DNA from: Victivallales bacterium
Lineage (GTDB): Bacteria > Verrucomicrobiota > Lentisphaeria > Victivallales > UBA1829
DNA: 10,156 nt
Reading direction: 5' to 3'
Assembly (NCBI GenBank): GCA_016285335.1
Contig: JAEEQO010000100.1
Span: 1 to 10,156, forward strand
The notes beneath the pieces were generated by a model. That model had not been told where the DNA came from. It made no database searches and saw only the letters and a list, made by a program, of their open reading frames with translations. Of this stretch, positions 1-6,994 are shown piece by piece (position 1 is the first letter of the stretch; each line of letters opens with the position of its first letter). The translations under genes were made by a program, and so were the position numbers.

Positions 1-918
1 GGCGCGACGGCTAGAGGCCCGCAGGCCGGTCCGCAGGGACCCGGCGCGGCAGCTAGAGGCCCGCAGGGCGGCCGTCAGGGCGGATTCGGATTTGGAGGTG
101 GATTCGGCGGATTCGGCATGGCTCCCCAGCAGGGACCGTTCGGCGGTTTCGGCGGTGTTTTCGGTTTGATGCCGCAGCAGGGGCGTCAAACGACCCCGCA
201 GTTCGGTAACAGGAACGCACAGCGCCGCCAGCAGGCCCGTCCGCAAGCTCAGGCCGGACGTCAGGGACGTCAGACCACTCCGCAGGTCGGCGGCAGAAAC
301 GCACAGCGCGGCCAGCAGGCTCGTCCGCAAGCTCAGGCCGGGCGTCAGGGTCGTCAAACTACCCCGCAGTTCGGCGGCAGAAACGCCCAGCGCGGCCAGC
401 AGGCTCGTCCGCAAGCTCAGGCCGGGCGTCAGGGTCGTCAAACTACCCCGCAGTTCGGTAACAGAAACGCCCAGCGCGGCCAGCAGGCTCGTCCGCAGGC
501 TCAGGCCGGGCGTCAGACCAGAGGCGCACAGCAGAACCGTCAACAGGCCCGGCCTCAGGCCGGACAGCAGAGGATCGTCGCCCCCCGTCAGGGGGGCTTT
601 CTAGGATTCGATCTCAGCTTCGGCATCACGCCGCGGCAGGGAACCGGCCGGGGCTTCAGCTTCAGCCTGACTCCACGGCAGGGACGTGCTCCGCAGGCCG
701 CTCAGGCAAACGCGGCGAAGCCTGAAAAGAAAGCGGAAAAGGCCGACAAGAAAGACGACAAGAAGGCCGATAAGAAAGACGACAAGAAGAAAGAGGACAA
801 GAAGGCCGACAAGAAGGACGATAAGAAGAAAGAAGGAAAGAAAAAAGACAAGGATGATGATGACGATGATGACGACGATGATGACGACGATGATGACGAT
901 GATGATGACGATGATTGA
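1..918 (+). CDS. Low-complexity Gln/Arg/Gly-rich repeat protein with Lys/Asp region and poly-Asp C-terminus (5' partial)
   Basis: The frame is open from the first base of the window to TGA at 916-918, so the true start lies upstream; 305 residues are visible. In order they show: a Gly/Phe-rich stretch with PQQG motifs; four near-identical 28-residue repeats (core RQTTPQFGGRNAQRGQQARP); a second Phe/Gly stretch with PRQG motifs spaced by short F-rich segments; a Lys/Asp/Glu-rich segment; and 21 consecutive Asp. The poly-Asp and Lys/Asp parts mix GAT with GAC and AAA with AAG, which suggests selection on the protein rather than a pure DNA repeat. No enzyme fold, signal peptide or TM segment is visible in this part. 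I do not recognise the family. It is likely disordered and strongly charged, and could be a whole small protein or the tail of a larger one. Its composition matches the C-terminal tail of the kinase at 1641-4367. A terminator follows directly. Confidence 0.75.
   Translation, partial: GATARGPQAGPQGPGAAARGPQGGRQGGFGFGGGFGGFGMAPQQGPFGGFGGVFGLMPQQGRQTTPQFGNRNAQRRQQARPQAQAGRQGRQTTPQVGGRNAQRGQQARPQAQAGRQGRQTTPQFGGRNAQRGQQARPQAQAGRQGRQTTPQFGNRNAQRGQQARPQAQAGRQTRGAQQNRQQARPQAGQQRIVAPRQGGFLGFDLSFGITPRQGTGRGFSFSLTPRQGRAPQAAQANAAKPEKKAEKADKKDDKKADKKDDKKKEDKKADKKDDKKKEGKKKDKDDDDDDDDDDDDDDDDDDDDD
181..516 (+). repeat. Four tandem 84-bp (28-codon) repeats
   Basis: Units lie at 181-264, 265-348, 349-432 and 433-516, followed by a degenerate partial unit. 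The unit is exactly 28 codons, so copy-number change would keep the reading frame. The third and fourth units differ at only 4 of 84 bases; the first is the most diverged. This points to recent duplication or gene conversion within the gene. Confidence 0.93.
727..915 (+). repeat. Lys/Asp-rich periodic segment (727-852) followed by 21-codon poly-Asp tract (853-915)
   Basis: A loose period of about 8 residues (KADKKDDK-like) runs through 727-852, then GAY codons continue without interruption to the stop. The result is a positively then negatively charged polyampholyte end. The GAT/GAC order is irregular, which argues against simple trinucleotide slippage as the only origin. Confidence 0.88.
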
Positions 919-932
919 GAAACGTTCTTTCA

Positions 933-969
933 AAAAAACTCCCGGATTCGCGCGATCCGGGAGTTTTTT
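933..969 (+). terminator. Strong intrinsic terminator after the repeat-protein gene
   Basis: A perfect 10-bp stem pairs ACTCCCGGAT (938-947) with ATCCGGGAGT (955-964) around a 7-base loop. It is flanked by an A-tract on the left and six T on the right (964-969). It begins 14 bases after the stop codon at 918. The A-tract means it could also work in the opposite direction. Confidence 0.92.
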
Positions 970-972
970 CAT

Positions 973-1001
973 TTGACTTTCCGGCGAAACGCGGTTATAG
1001 T
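973..1001 (+). promoter_or_regulatory. Housekeeping-type promoter of the sigma factor-kinase operon
   Basis: TTGACT (973-978) and TATAGT (996-1001) each match the sigma-70 consensus at 5 of 6 positions and are 17 bp apart. They lie just after the terminator and 46 bases upstream of the sigma factor start, giving a predicted transcription start near 1008. The site suggests the operon is transcribed by the main sigma factor rather than only by its own ECF product. Confidence 0.78.
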
Positions 1002-1047
1002 TTAGGATCAAATGATGTAACACGTTTCAACATGAGGCCGTCCCGTC

Positions 1048-1644
1048 ATGCCTTCGCAAGATTTTGAAGCGACGAACCCCGTCGACCCCGCCCTGGCCGA
1101 GCACAGCGCCCGTCTGCTGGCCCTGGCCCGCCGCAACCTGAACCCGGTGCTCGCGAAACGCGTTTCGCCGGAGGACGTGGTGCAGGAAACGCTGGCGGCG
1201 GCATGCCGCAAGACGGATTTCATGCAGAACTGCCCGGACGTCCCCGTCTACTGCAAACTGCGCCGACTCCTGTTCCAGACCATCACGGACCTGGAACGGA
1301 AGCACCTGCAAAGCCGGAAGCGCGACGCCTACCGCGAACAGGAGATCGCGGGCGCGGAAGACGTCTCCTCGCCGGGGCTGGACTGGAACATGTTCGCGGA
1401 CACCGTGACCGGACCGCTCACGCAGATCGCCCGCCAGGACCGCTACGAACTGCTTCGGAAAACGATGGACGCCCTGCCGGACCACGACCGCGAGATCCTG
1501 GAGCTGCGGCATTTCGACGGCATGAGCAATCAGGAATGCGCGGAGGCGCTGCACCTGACGCCGAAAAATGCGAGCATCCGTTATGTGCGCGCGCTGGAGC
1601 GCCTGAAGAAACAGCTGATCGAATTTACCGAGTTCCGCCCGTGA
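1048..1644 (+). CDS. ECF-type RNA polymerase sigma factor (planctomycete/lentisphaeral class)
   Basis: The 198-residue product has the two-domain ECF layout. Region 2 covers about residues 20-92, with the core-binding signature SPEDVVQETLAAA at 40-52. Region 4 covers about 135-190 and contains LPDHDREILELRHFDGMSNQ followed by a helix-turn-helix (ECAEALHLTPKNASIRYVRALERL). Region 3 is absent, as usual for ECF factors. The ATG at 1048 is preceded by a TGAGG ribosome site (1033-1037), 10 bases away; the ATG at 1032 is in another frame. The gene overlaps the downstream kinase by 4 bases (GTGA). Sigma factors of this type in PVC bacteria are often encoded beside Ser/Thr kinases, which replace classical anti-sigma factors. 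I infer that the kinase controls this factor. Its regulon cannot be read from the window. Confidence 0.9.
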   Translation: MPSQDFEATNPVDPALAEHSARLLALARRNLNPVLAKRVSPEDVVQETLAAACRKTDFMQNCPDVPVYCKLRRLLFQTITDLERKHLQSRKRDAYREQEIAGAEDVSSPGLDWNMFADTVTGPLTQIARQDRYELLRKTMDALPDHDREILELRHFDGMSNQECAEALHLTPKNASIRYVRALERLKKQLIEFTEFRP

Positions 1645-4367
1645 ACGACGAAGACGACACGACATTCGAAGACCTGATGGAGGACTATCTGGAGCAGTTC
1701 CGCAACGGGACGGCCCCGGACACCGGGGATTTCGCGAAGCTCCATCCCGATTACGAGGACCGCCTCAACGAGCTTCTGCCGCTGATGGTGAAAATGGAGG
1801 GGTGCGCCGCCGACACCGGACGGACCCGCGCCGCATCGTCCGGCGGAGAGTTTCCCGACCTGAGCGGCTCGGACTACAGCCTGGTCCGCAGGATCGGAGC
1901 GGGCGGCATGGGCGAAGTCTTCGAGGCGATCCAGGTGTCGCTGAACCGCAAAGTCGCGGTGAAGCTGCTGTCGCCGTCGCTGACCGCCGATCCCAGGCAG
2001 CGCGAACAGTTCGCGAACGAGGCGCGCGTGATCGCCATGCTCCACCACCCGAACATCGTGAAGATCTACAACGCGGGCGTGTGCGCCGAACGGTGCTACT
2101 ACGCGATGGAATTCATCGACGGCAAGGGGCTGGACCGATGCAGACAGTACGCCCCGCGGGAGATCGCGCGCCTGGGGCTTCAGGCGGCCCGCGCGCTCGC
2201 CTACGCCCACGGATGCGGCGTGCTGCACTGCGACGTGAAGCCCGCGAACCTGCTGCTGGACGCGCACGGCGAGATCCACATCGGCGACTTCGGGCTCGCG
2301 TTCGTCCTGAAAGACGGAGCCGAAGACAAGTCCGGCATGAGCGGCACGCTCCGCTACATGGCGCCGGAACGCCTCAAGCACGGGATCAGAACGTTCGCCG
2401 GGGACCAGTATTCGTTCGGCGTGACGCTCTACGAACTCATCATGCAGGCGCCGGTCCTGCCGGAACGCGACCCGAAGAAGCTGATCGACCGCATCTGCGC
2501 CGCGCCGCTCCCGCCGCTGAAGTGTTCCGAACCCGACCTGGCCGCCATCGTGAACCGCTGCATCGCCTTCGACCCTGCGGCCCGCTATCCCGACATGCGG
2601 AAAGTGGCGGAGGACCTGGAGCATTTCCTGCGTCACGAACCGGTCTCGGCGGCCGGCACGTCGGTGTTCCGCCGGTTCCGCCTGTGGTCGAAGCGCAAGC
2701 CCGCCGTAGCGGCGCTGAGCCTGCTGGCGCTGACCGCGTTCGCCGCGTTCGCCGTCGCCGTGACGGTCGGCTACATCCGCACCAATTCCGCGCTGAAACT
2801 CGCCGAACGCAACGCCGCCGCCGCGAACGCCGCGCTGTCCGACATCTTCGCCCACATCGAACACCGCACCCCGACCTCGAGCGGGAGCGAACTGCTTTCC
2901 CGCCTGATGCCCTACTATCAGGACATCGCCGAACAGCGCAACCTGCCGCTTTCGGAGGTCGCGGACATGAACCTGATGATCGGGACTGCCGCCATGCGGT
3001 CCGGCAACTACCCGCTTGCCGAAAACGCGTTCCGCCGCGCGTACGAACTCCAGCCCGACGGCGGCACGCTGAACCGGCTCGCCGCCGCACTGCGCCAGCA
3101 GGGAAAGACTGTCCAGGCCGACCTGACCACCCAACAGGTCATCTACGCGTATCCGGAATCCGTCGAGGCTGTCCTCGCGCACCAGACCCTGGGCGAATAT
3201 GACGAGGCGTTCGATCTTCTGCGTTCGCTGCTGCATCAGGACCGGAACGACCCGGACCGTCTTTACCAGTACGCTCTGCTGCTGGAAACGCAGCCGCGAT
3301 TCGCGGTCCCGGAGCTGCGGCTCGGCGACATCCCGCAAAATCCGTCCGTCCTGCTCGAAAGACTGGCGAAACAATACCCGGACCGCATGGAATTCTCCCT
3401 GGCGTTCGTCGACCTGACGAGCCGGAAACTGAGCACGCCGGGCCGTTTCACTCCGCAGGACAGGCAGTCGCTCGAACAGGCTTTGACGCTGGCCGACCGC
3501 CTGCTCGCGGGATTCCCGAACACGCCGGAAGTCGCCTCCGCCGCCGTGGAGCTCTACAATGCCCATATCGCCCAGCTCCGCCGGAGCGGGGACCAGGCCT
3601 CCGCCCGCAAGGAGGAGGCGCGGCTTCAGGGAATGCTGGAGATCCTGTACCTCAGCCCGGACGCCCCGGACGAGGTGAAGGAGACCCTGCTGACCATGCA
3701 GATGGAACAGCTGGAACAGATGATCGACGCCTGGACGCGTCAGCCGAACGCGGTCGCCCGCAGCCAGTCCGGACGGCAGTATCAGGAACTGGCGCTGAAG
3801 ATCCGGGACGAGCTGGACGACTACCGCGGAGACAAACTGGAGGAATACCTGAACGAGCTGGGGCGGCTGTGGTCGAAAACCGGTTCCCAGATGCCGATCG
3901 CGAGTGCGAGACGCCAGTTCGTCCAGGCAAGGCGTCAGCCGGCGAATCCCGAGTTCGGGCGGACCGGAATGCAGCAGGAACGGCAGAATCCGGTCGCGCA
4001 GCAGCGGTCGCGCACGCGGAATGCGGGCGGCCAGCAAAACGGAGCCAGGCAGGAGCGGGGCGGCCGCACCGGAACGATGCCGATGCCGGGCGTGATCACG
4101 CGGCCGTTCGCGCCGAACCGCGCCATGTCCAACCGCGGGGAACAGACGCCGGGCGGCATGGGCCGCGGCGGAGCCATGCAGGGCGGTCAGCAGGGGGCGG
4201 GAACACGTTCCCAACCGACGGAGCGTTCGAGCGCGCCCGCTCGCGGAGAACAGCAGACACAGGGGAATCAGCCGGAAACGGGAACAACAGCTCCCGCGAC
4301 GACGGACCGTTCAACGTCCGATCGTGGAGAGCAGATGCCGGGCGGCGTTGGCCGTGGCGTTCTGTGA
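1641..4367 (+). CDS. Transmembrane Ser/Thr protein kinase with TPR-like region and Q/R/G-rich tail
   Basis: 908 residues from a GTG start that overlaps the sigma factor stop (GTGA), implying translational coupling; in-frame codons further upstream lie inside the sigma gene. Residues ~1-55 are an acidic helical leader (YLEQFRNG...HPDYEDRLNELLPLM), a pattern common at the front of planctomycete kinases. The kinase domain follows: glycine loop IGAGGMGEV at 85-93, VAVK with Lys108, catalytic loop HCDVKPAN at 196-203 (Asp198, Asn203), DFG at 216-218, APE at 241-243. The Arg before the catalytic Asp is Cys, so it is a non-RD kinase. One hydrophobic helix (~355-379) preceded by basic residues puts the kinase in the cytoplasm and the rest outside the inner membrane. 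TPR-like helices run about 440-560 and more helical sequence continues to ~750. From ~755 to the end is a disordered Gln/Arg/Gly-rich tail. The 3' end overlaps lpxB by 57 bp. Substrates are unknown; the sigma factor is the obvious candidate. Confidence 0.92.
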   Translation: MNDEDDTTFEDLMEDYLEQFRNGTAPDTGDFAKLHPDYEDRLNELLPLMVKMEGCAADTGRTRAASSGGEFPDLSGSDYSLVRRIGAGGMGEVFEAIQVSLNRKVAVKLLSPSLTADPRQREQFANEARVIAMLHHPNIVKIYNAGVCAERCYYAMEFIDGKGLDRCRQYAPREIARLGLQAARALAYAHGCGVLHCDVKPANLLLDAHGEIHIGDFGLAFVLKDGAEDKSGMSGTLRYMAPERLKHGIRTFAGDQYSFGVTLYELIMQAPVLPERDPKKLIDRICAAPLPPLKCSEPDLAAIVNRCIAFDPAARYPDMRKVAEDLEHFLRHEPVSAAGTSVFRRFRLWSKRKPAVAALSLLALTAFAAFAVAVTVGYIRTNSALKLAERNAAAANAALSDIFAHIEHRTPTSSGSELLSRLMPYYQDIAEQRNLPLSEVADMNLMIGTAAMRSGNYPLAENAFRRAYELQPDGGTLNRLAAALRQQGKTVQADLTTQQVIYAYPESVEAVLAHQTLGEYDEAFDLLRSLLHQDRNDPDRLYQYALLLETQPRFAVPELRLGDIPQNPSVLLERLAKQYPDRMEFSLAFVDLTSRKLSTPGRFTPQDRQSLEQALTLADRLLAGFPNTPEVASAAVELYNAHIAQLRRSGDQASARKEEARLQGMLEILYLSPDAPDEVKETLLTMQMEQLEQMIDAWTRQPNAVARSQSGRQYQELALKIRDELDDYRGDKLEEYLNELGRLWSKTGSQMPIASARRQFVQARRQPANPEFGRTGMQQERQNPVAQQRSRTRNAGGQQNGARQERGGRTGTMPMPGVITRPFAPNRAMSNRGEQTPGGMGRGGAMQGGQQGAGTRSQPTERSSAPARGEQQTQGNQPETGTTAPATTDRSTSDRGEQMPGGVGRGVL
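4134..4358 (+). repeat. Imperfect RGEQ-type repeats in the kinase tail
   Basis: The tail carries RGEQTPGGMGRG (codons 4134-4169) and RGEQMPGGVGRG (codons 4323-4358). A shorter ARGEQQTQG copy lies between them, near 4240. They lie in the Gln/Arg/Gly-rich extension; the last copy falls partly within the sequence that also encodes the LpxB C-terminus on the other strand. Confidence 0.75.
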
Positions 4368-5474
4368 ACCGGCTTCGAGCATCTGTCTGAGCTCGGCCAT
4401 GTCGCGTTCGACCTCGGCCCTGCGGGAGCCGCCGGGCAGGATGCGTTCCATGGCGTCGGCGAGGACCGCCGGCCTGACCTGGAACTGAAGGAATTCCTCG
4501 AACGATTTCCGGTTCAAAATGATGTCGACCATCGTGAAGGCGTGGCGGAAGAGCTTCCGGATCACGATGATGGCGAGGATGAACGTGATGTAGTTGAGCC
4601 GGTAGGCGACCACGAGCGGCAGATCGGCGATGGCGCATTCCACCGTGACCGTACCCGAGGCGGCGAGGCCGGCGATGCACTCCTGCATGGCGCGGGCGGT
4701 CTGTCCCTGCGAGACCTCGATCTTCACTTCCCCCATTTCGGGATGTTTCCGCGTGAAGTCGTCAAGTCCCGCCATGGCCTCCTGATACGTCTTCTCGCGC
4801 GGGAGCGAGATCGTGAAGTGAAGCTCGGGACGGCGTTTGTGCAGGATCAGCGCGGTCTTCAGGAAGGGCTCGAGCAGGCGGGACGTCTCGCTGGAACGGC
4901 TGCCCGGCAGGATCAGGATGTGGTTCGGGTCGCGTTTGATGGACGGATCGGTGCGTTCGCGCACGATCTCGACCAGCGGATGCCCGCCGAAATGCGTCTC
5001 CAGGCCGGACCCTGCCCACACGTCCGTTTCGAACGGGAAGATCACGACGAGCTTGCGGCAGTATCTCGCGATGCGGGGGATGTTGGACTTGCGCCAGACC
5101 CAGACCTGGGGACTGATGAACCAGACCACCGGGATGCCGAGTTTCCAGAGCTTTTTCGCGAGGCGGATGTTGAACCCGGGATTGTCGATCACCATGACGA
5201 CGTCGGGGCGTTCCGCTTTTGCGCGCTTCACGCAATCGAAGAAAATGCGGATGAACGTGCCGATCTTCTCCAGGATCTCGATGAAGCCGACCACGCCCAG
5301 CTCGGAGGAATCCACGAAGAGGTCCACGCCGGCTTCCCGCATCCGGGGCCCGCCCATGCCGCGCACAACGACCGCGGGGCACTGCCTCATCACTTCCCGG
5401 GCGATGCGGGCGCCGTAAAGGTCGCCGGACGATTCCCCGGACATGATCCAGATTAGCGGTTTATCCTGACTCAT
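4311..5474 (-). CDS. lpxB: Lipid-A-disaccharide synthase
   Basis: LpxB joins UDP-2,3-diacylglucosamine to lipid X (2,3-diacylglucosamine-1-phosphate) to give the lipid A disaccharide-1-phosphate, at the cytoplasmic face of the inner membrane. The 387-residue product is close to the usual length (E. coli 382). It carries the family signatures in order: SGESSGDLYGA (12-22), GMGGPRM (39-45), SSELGVVGFIEIL (56-68), IDNPGFNIRLAK (96-107, Asp97 in the position of the essential aspartate), SPQVWVWR (121-128), FGGHPL (162-167), LPGSR (189-193) and ASGTVTVE (272-279). The ATG is preceded by a GGAGG site (complement of 5484-5488), 9 bases away. It lies 28 bp after ffh on the same strand, so it is probably cotranscribed. 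Its presence shows an LPS-bearing outer membrane. The last 57 bp overlap the kinase gene on the opposite strand, and no terminator is visible there. Confidence 0.96.
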   Translation of the reverse strand: MSQDKPLIWIMSGESSGDLYGARIAREVMRQCPAVVVRGMGGPRMREAGVDLFVDSSELGVVGFIEILEKIGTFIRIFFDCVKRAKAERPDVVMVIDNPGFNIRLAKKLWKLGIPVVWFISPQVWVWRKSNIPRIARYCRKLVVIFPFETDVWAGSGLETHFGGHPLVEIVRERTDPSIKRDPNHILILPGSRSSETSRLLEPFLKTALILHKRRPELHFTISLPREKTYQEAMAGLDDFTRKHPEMGEVKIEVSQGQTARAMQECIAGLAASGTVTVECAIADLPLVVAYRLNYITFILAIIVIRKLFRHAFTMVDIILNRKSFEEFLQFQVRPAVLADAMERILPGGSRRAEVERDMAELRQMLEAGSQNATANAARHLLSTIGR

Positions 5475-5502
5475 GGCTGACTGCCTCCGTTTTCAGGCGG
5501 GA

Positions 5503-6957
5503 TCATTTCTTGCGGCGTTTCTTCTTCGGCGGGGTGTAATTGCTTCCGCGCATGCGGAAACCGCCGCCACCGAAGCCGCCCATGCCGCCCATGCCGCCGA
5601 AGCCGCCCATGCCGCCGCCGAAACCGCCCATGCCGCCGCCGAAGCCGCCGCGCATGCCGCCGGCCATCCGGTCGAGCAGGCTGTTGTTCTTCATGACTTT
5701 CTTCATGAGGAGGAACTGCTTGATGAGCTGGGAGACTTCCTCGACGGAGCGGCCGGAGCCTTTGGCGATGCGGCGGCGCCGGGACATGTCGATCTGCTCG
5801 GCGTTGGCACGCTCATATTTGGTCATGGAGAGGATGATCGCCTCCATGCCGGCGAACTTGGACGGTGCAAGCTCGGCGATACCGGAGAGCTTGTCGCCGC
5901 CGGGCAGGAATTTCAGGATGGCTTCGAGCCCGCCGAGGCGGGTCATCTGGCGCAGCTGGCCCAGGAAATCGTCGAAGTCGAACGTGTTCTTGCGGATCTT
6001 CTCCTCGAACTTCGCCGCTTCCTCCTGGTCGATCTTCTCCACGGCGCGTTCCACGAGCGAGACCACGTCGCCCATGCCGAGGATGCGGGACGCCATGCGG
6101 TCGGGGTGGAAGATGTCCAGGTCCTCCATCTTTTCGCCGGAACCCGTGAACTTGACGGGGCATCCGGTGACCTTGCGGATGGAGAGCGCCGCGCCGCCGC
6201 GGGCGTCGCCGTCGAGCTTGGTGAGCACGATGCCGGTGATGTGGAGCGCGTCGTTGAAGTGCCGCGCCACGGAAACGGCCTGCTGGCCCAGGGCGGCGTC
6301 CGCCACGAGCAGGATTTCGCCCGCCTGCGTCACGCTGGAGACCATCACCAGTTCCTGCACCATGGCGGTGTCGATCTGGAGACGGCCGGCAGTGTCGATG
6401 ATCAGGAAGTCGGCGTTGTCGGAACGGGCGCGGTCAAGGGCACGGAGCGCGATGCCGGGGACGTCCCCGACGCCGTCCTCCGCGTAAACCGGGACGCCGA
6501 TCTCGCCGCCGAGCACTTTCAGCTGGTCGATTGCCGCGGGACGGTACACGTCGCACGCCGCGAGCAGGACTTTTTTGCCTTTGTTCTTCAGGTGGAGCGC
6601 GAGCTTGGCGCTGGTGGTCGTCTTGCCGGAGCCGTGCAGGCCGACCATGAGGATGATGTTCGGATGCGCGCCGGTGTTGAGCTCGGCTTCGGCGGAGCCC
6701 ATGAGCTCGACAAGCTTGTCGTGGACGATCTTGACCGCCTGCTGACCGGGCGTGACGCTCTTCACGACGGCTTCGCCGAGGCATGCCTGACGCACTTCGG
6801 ACACGAATTCGTCGGCGATCTCGATATTGACGTCGGCGTCGATCAGGGCGTCGCGGACGTCCTGCATGGATTCCGCGATATTGGATTCGGAAATGGTCGT
6901 CTGGCCGCGGAGCTTGCGGAAGACTTCCTGGAACTTGTCGGAAAGATTTTCAAACAT
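5503..6957 (-). CDS. ffh: Signal recognition particle GTPase Ffh (SRP54)
   Basis: Ffh binds 4.5S RNA and hydrophobic signal sequences on ribosomes and delivers them to FtsY at the membrane. The 484-residue product starts with the typical MFENLSD. It has an N domain (~1-90) and a GTPase domain with GLHGSGKTTT (106-115), DVYRPAAIDQL (136-146), DTAGR (188-192) and TKLDGDARGG (246-255). The M domain (~300-432) has the RNA-binding motif SRRRRIAKGSG (392-402) and a Met-rich helix. The P-loop has His108 where most Ffh proteins have Gln. After the M domain comes a Gly/Met/Phe repeat tail and a basic end (PPKKKRRKK). No strong ribosome site precedes the ATG. It leads the ffh-lpxB operon, with an extended -10 promoter just upstream. 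The long open frame on the opposite strand (5473-7011) is its shadow. Confidence 0.97.
   Translation of the reverse strand: MFENLSDKFQEVFRKLRGQTTISESNIAESMQDVRDALIDADVNIEIADEFVSEVRQACLGEAVVKSVTPGQQAVKIVHDKLVELMGSAEAELNTGAHPNIILMVGLHGSGKTTTSAKLALHLKNKGKKVLLAACDVYRPAAIDQLKVLGGEIGVPVYAEDGVGDVPGIALRALDRARSDNADFLIIDTAGRLQIDTAMVQELVMVSSVTQAGEILLVADAALGQQAVSVARHFNDALHITGIVLTKLDGDARGGAALSIRKVTGCPVKFTGSGEKMEDLDIFHPDRMASRILGMGDVVSLVERAVEKIDQEEAAKFEEKIRKNTFDFDDFLGQLRQMTRLGGLEAILKFLPGGDKLSGIAELAPSKFAGMEAIILSMTKYERANAEQIDMSRRRRIAKGSGRSVEEVSQLIKQFLLMKKVMKNNSLLDRMAGGMRGGFGGGMGGFGGGMGGFGGMGGMGGFGGGGFRMRGSNYTPPKKKRRKK
5545..5661 (-). repeat. Gly/Met/Phe repeat tract encoding the Ffh C-terminal tail
   Basis: About 39 residues (433-471) are built from GGGMGGF and GGM units, written on the + strand as recurrent CCGCCCATGCCGCCG. 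The repeat lies beyond the conserved M domain and just before the basic C-terminus. It is probably a flexible linker. Confidence 0.9.
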
Positions 6958-6994
6958 TTTACGGTCTCTTGCGCTATGAAAAAAATACAGGCGG

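Noticed and set aside
181..516. Regularly spaced repeats as a possible CRISPR array
   Set aside because: Units are contiguous 84-bp coding repeats with no unique spacers, and the frame stays open throughout.
1012..1020. Mini-frame ATG-ATG-TAA in the sigma operon leader as an upstream regulatory ORF
   Set aside because: Only two codons, starting within a few bases of the predicted transcript start and without a ribosome site; no support for a leader peptide.
1802..3202. 466-codon + strand frame inside the kinase gene
   Set aside because: Arg/Pro/Ala-rich shadow in a second frame with no ribosome site and no domain signature.
1581..4214. Very long open frame (877 codons) on the - strand opposite the kinase
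   Set aside because: High-GC shadow: the + strand frame carries a full kinase with ordered catalytic motifs, while this frame gives Arg/Gly/Val-rich sequence with no recognisable domain.
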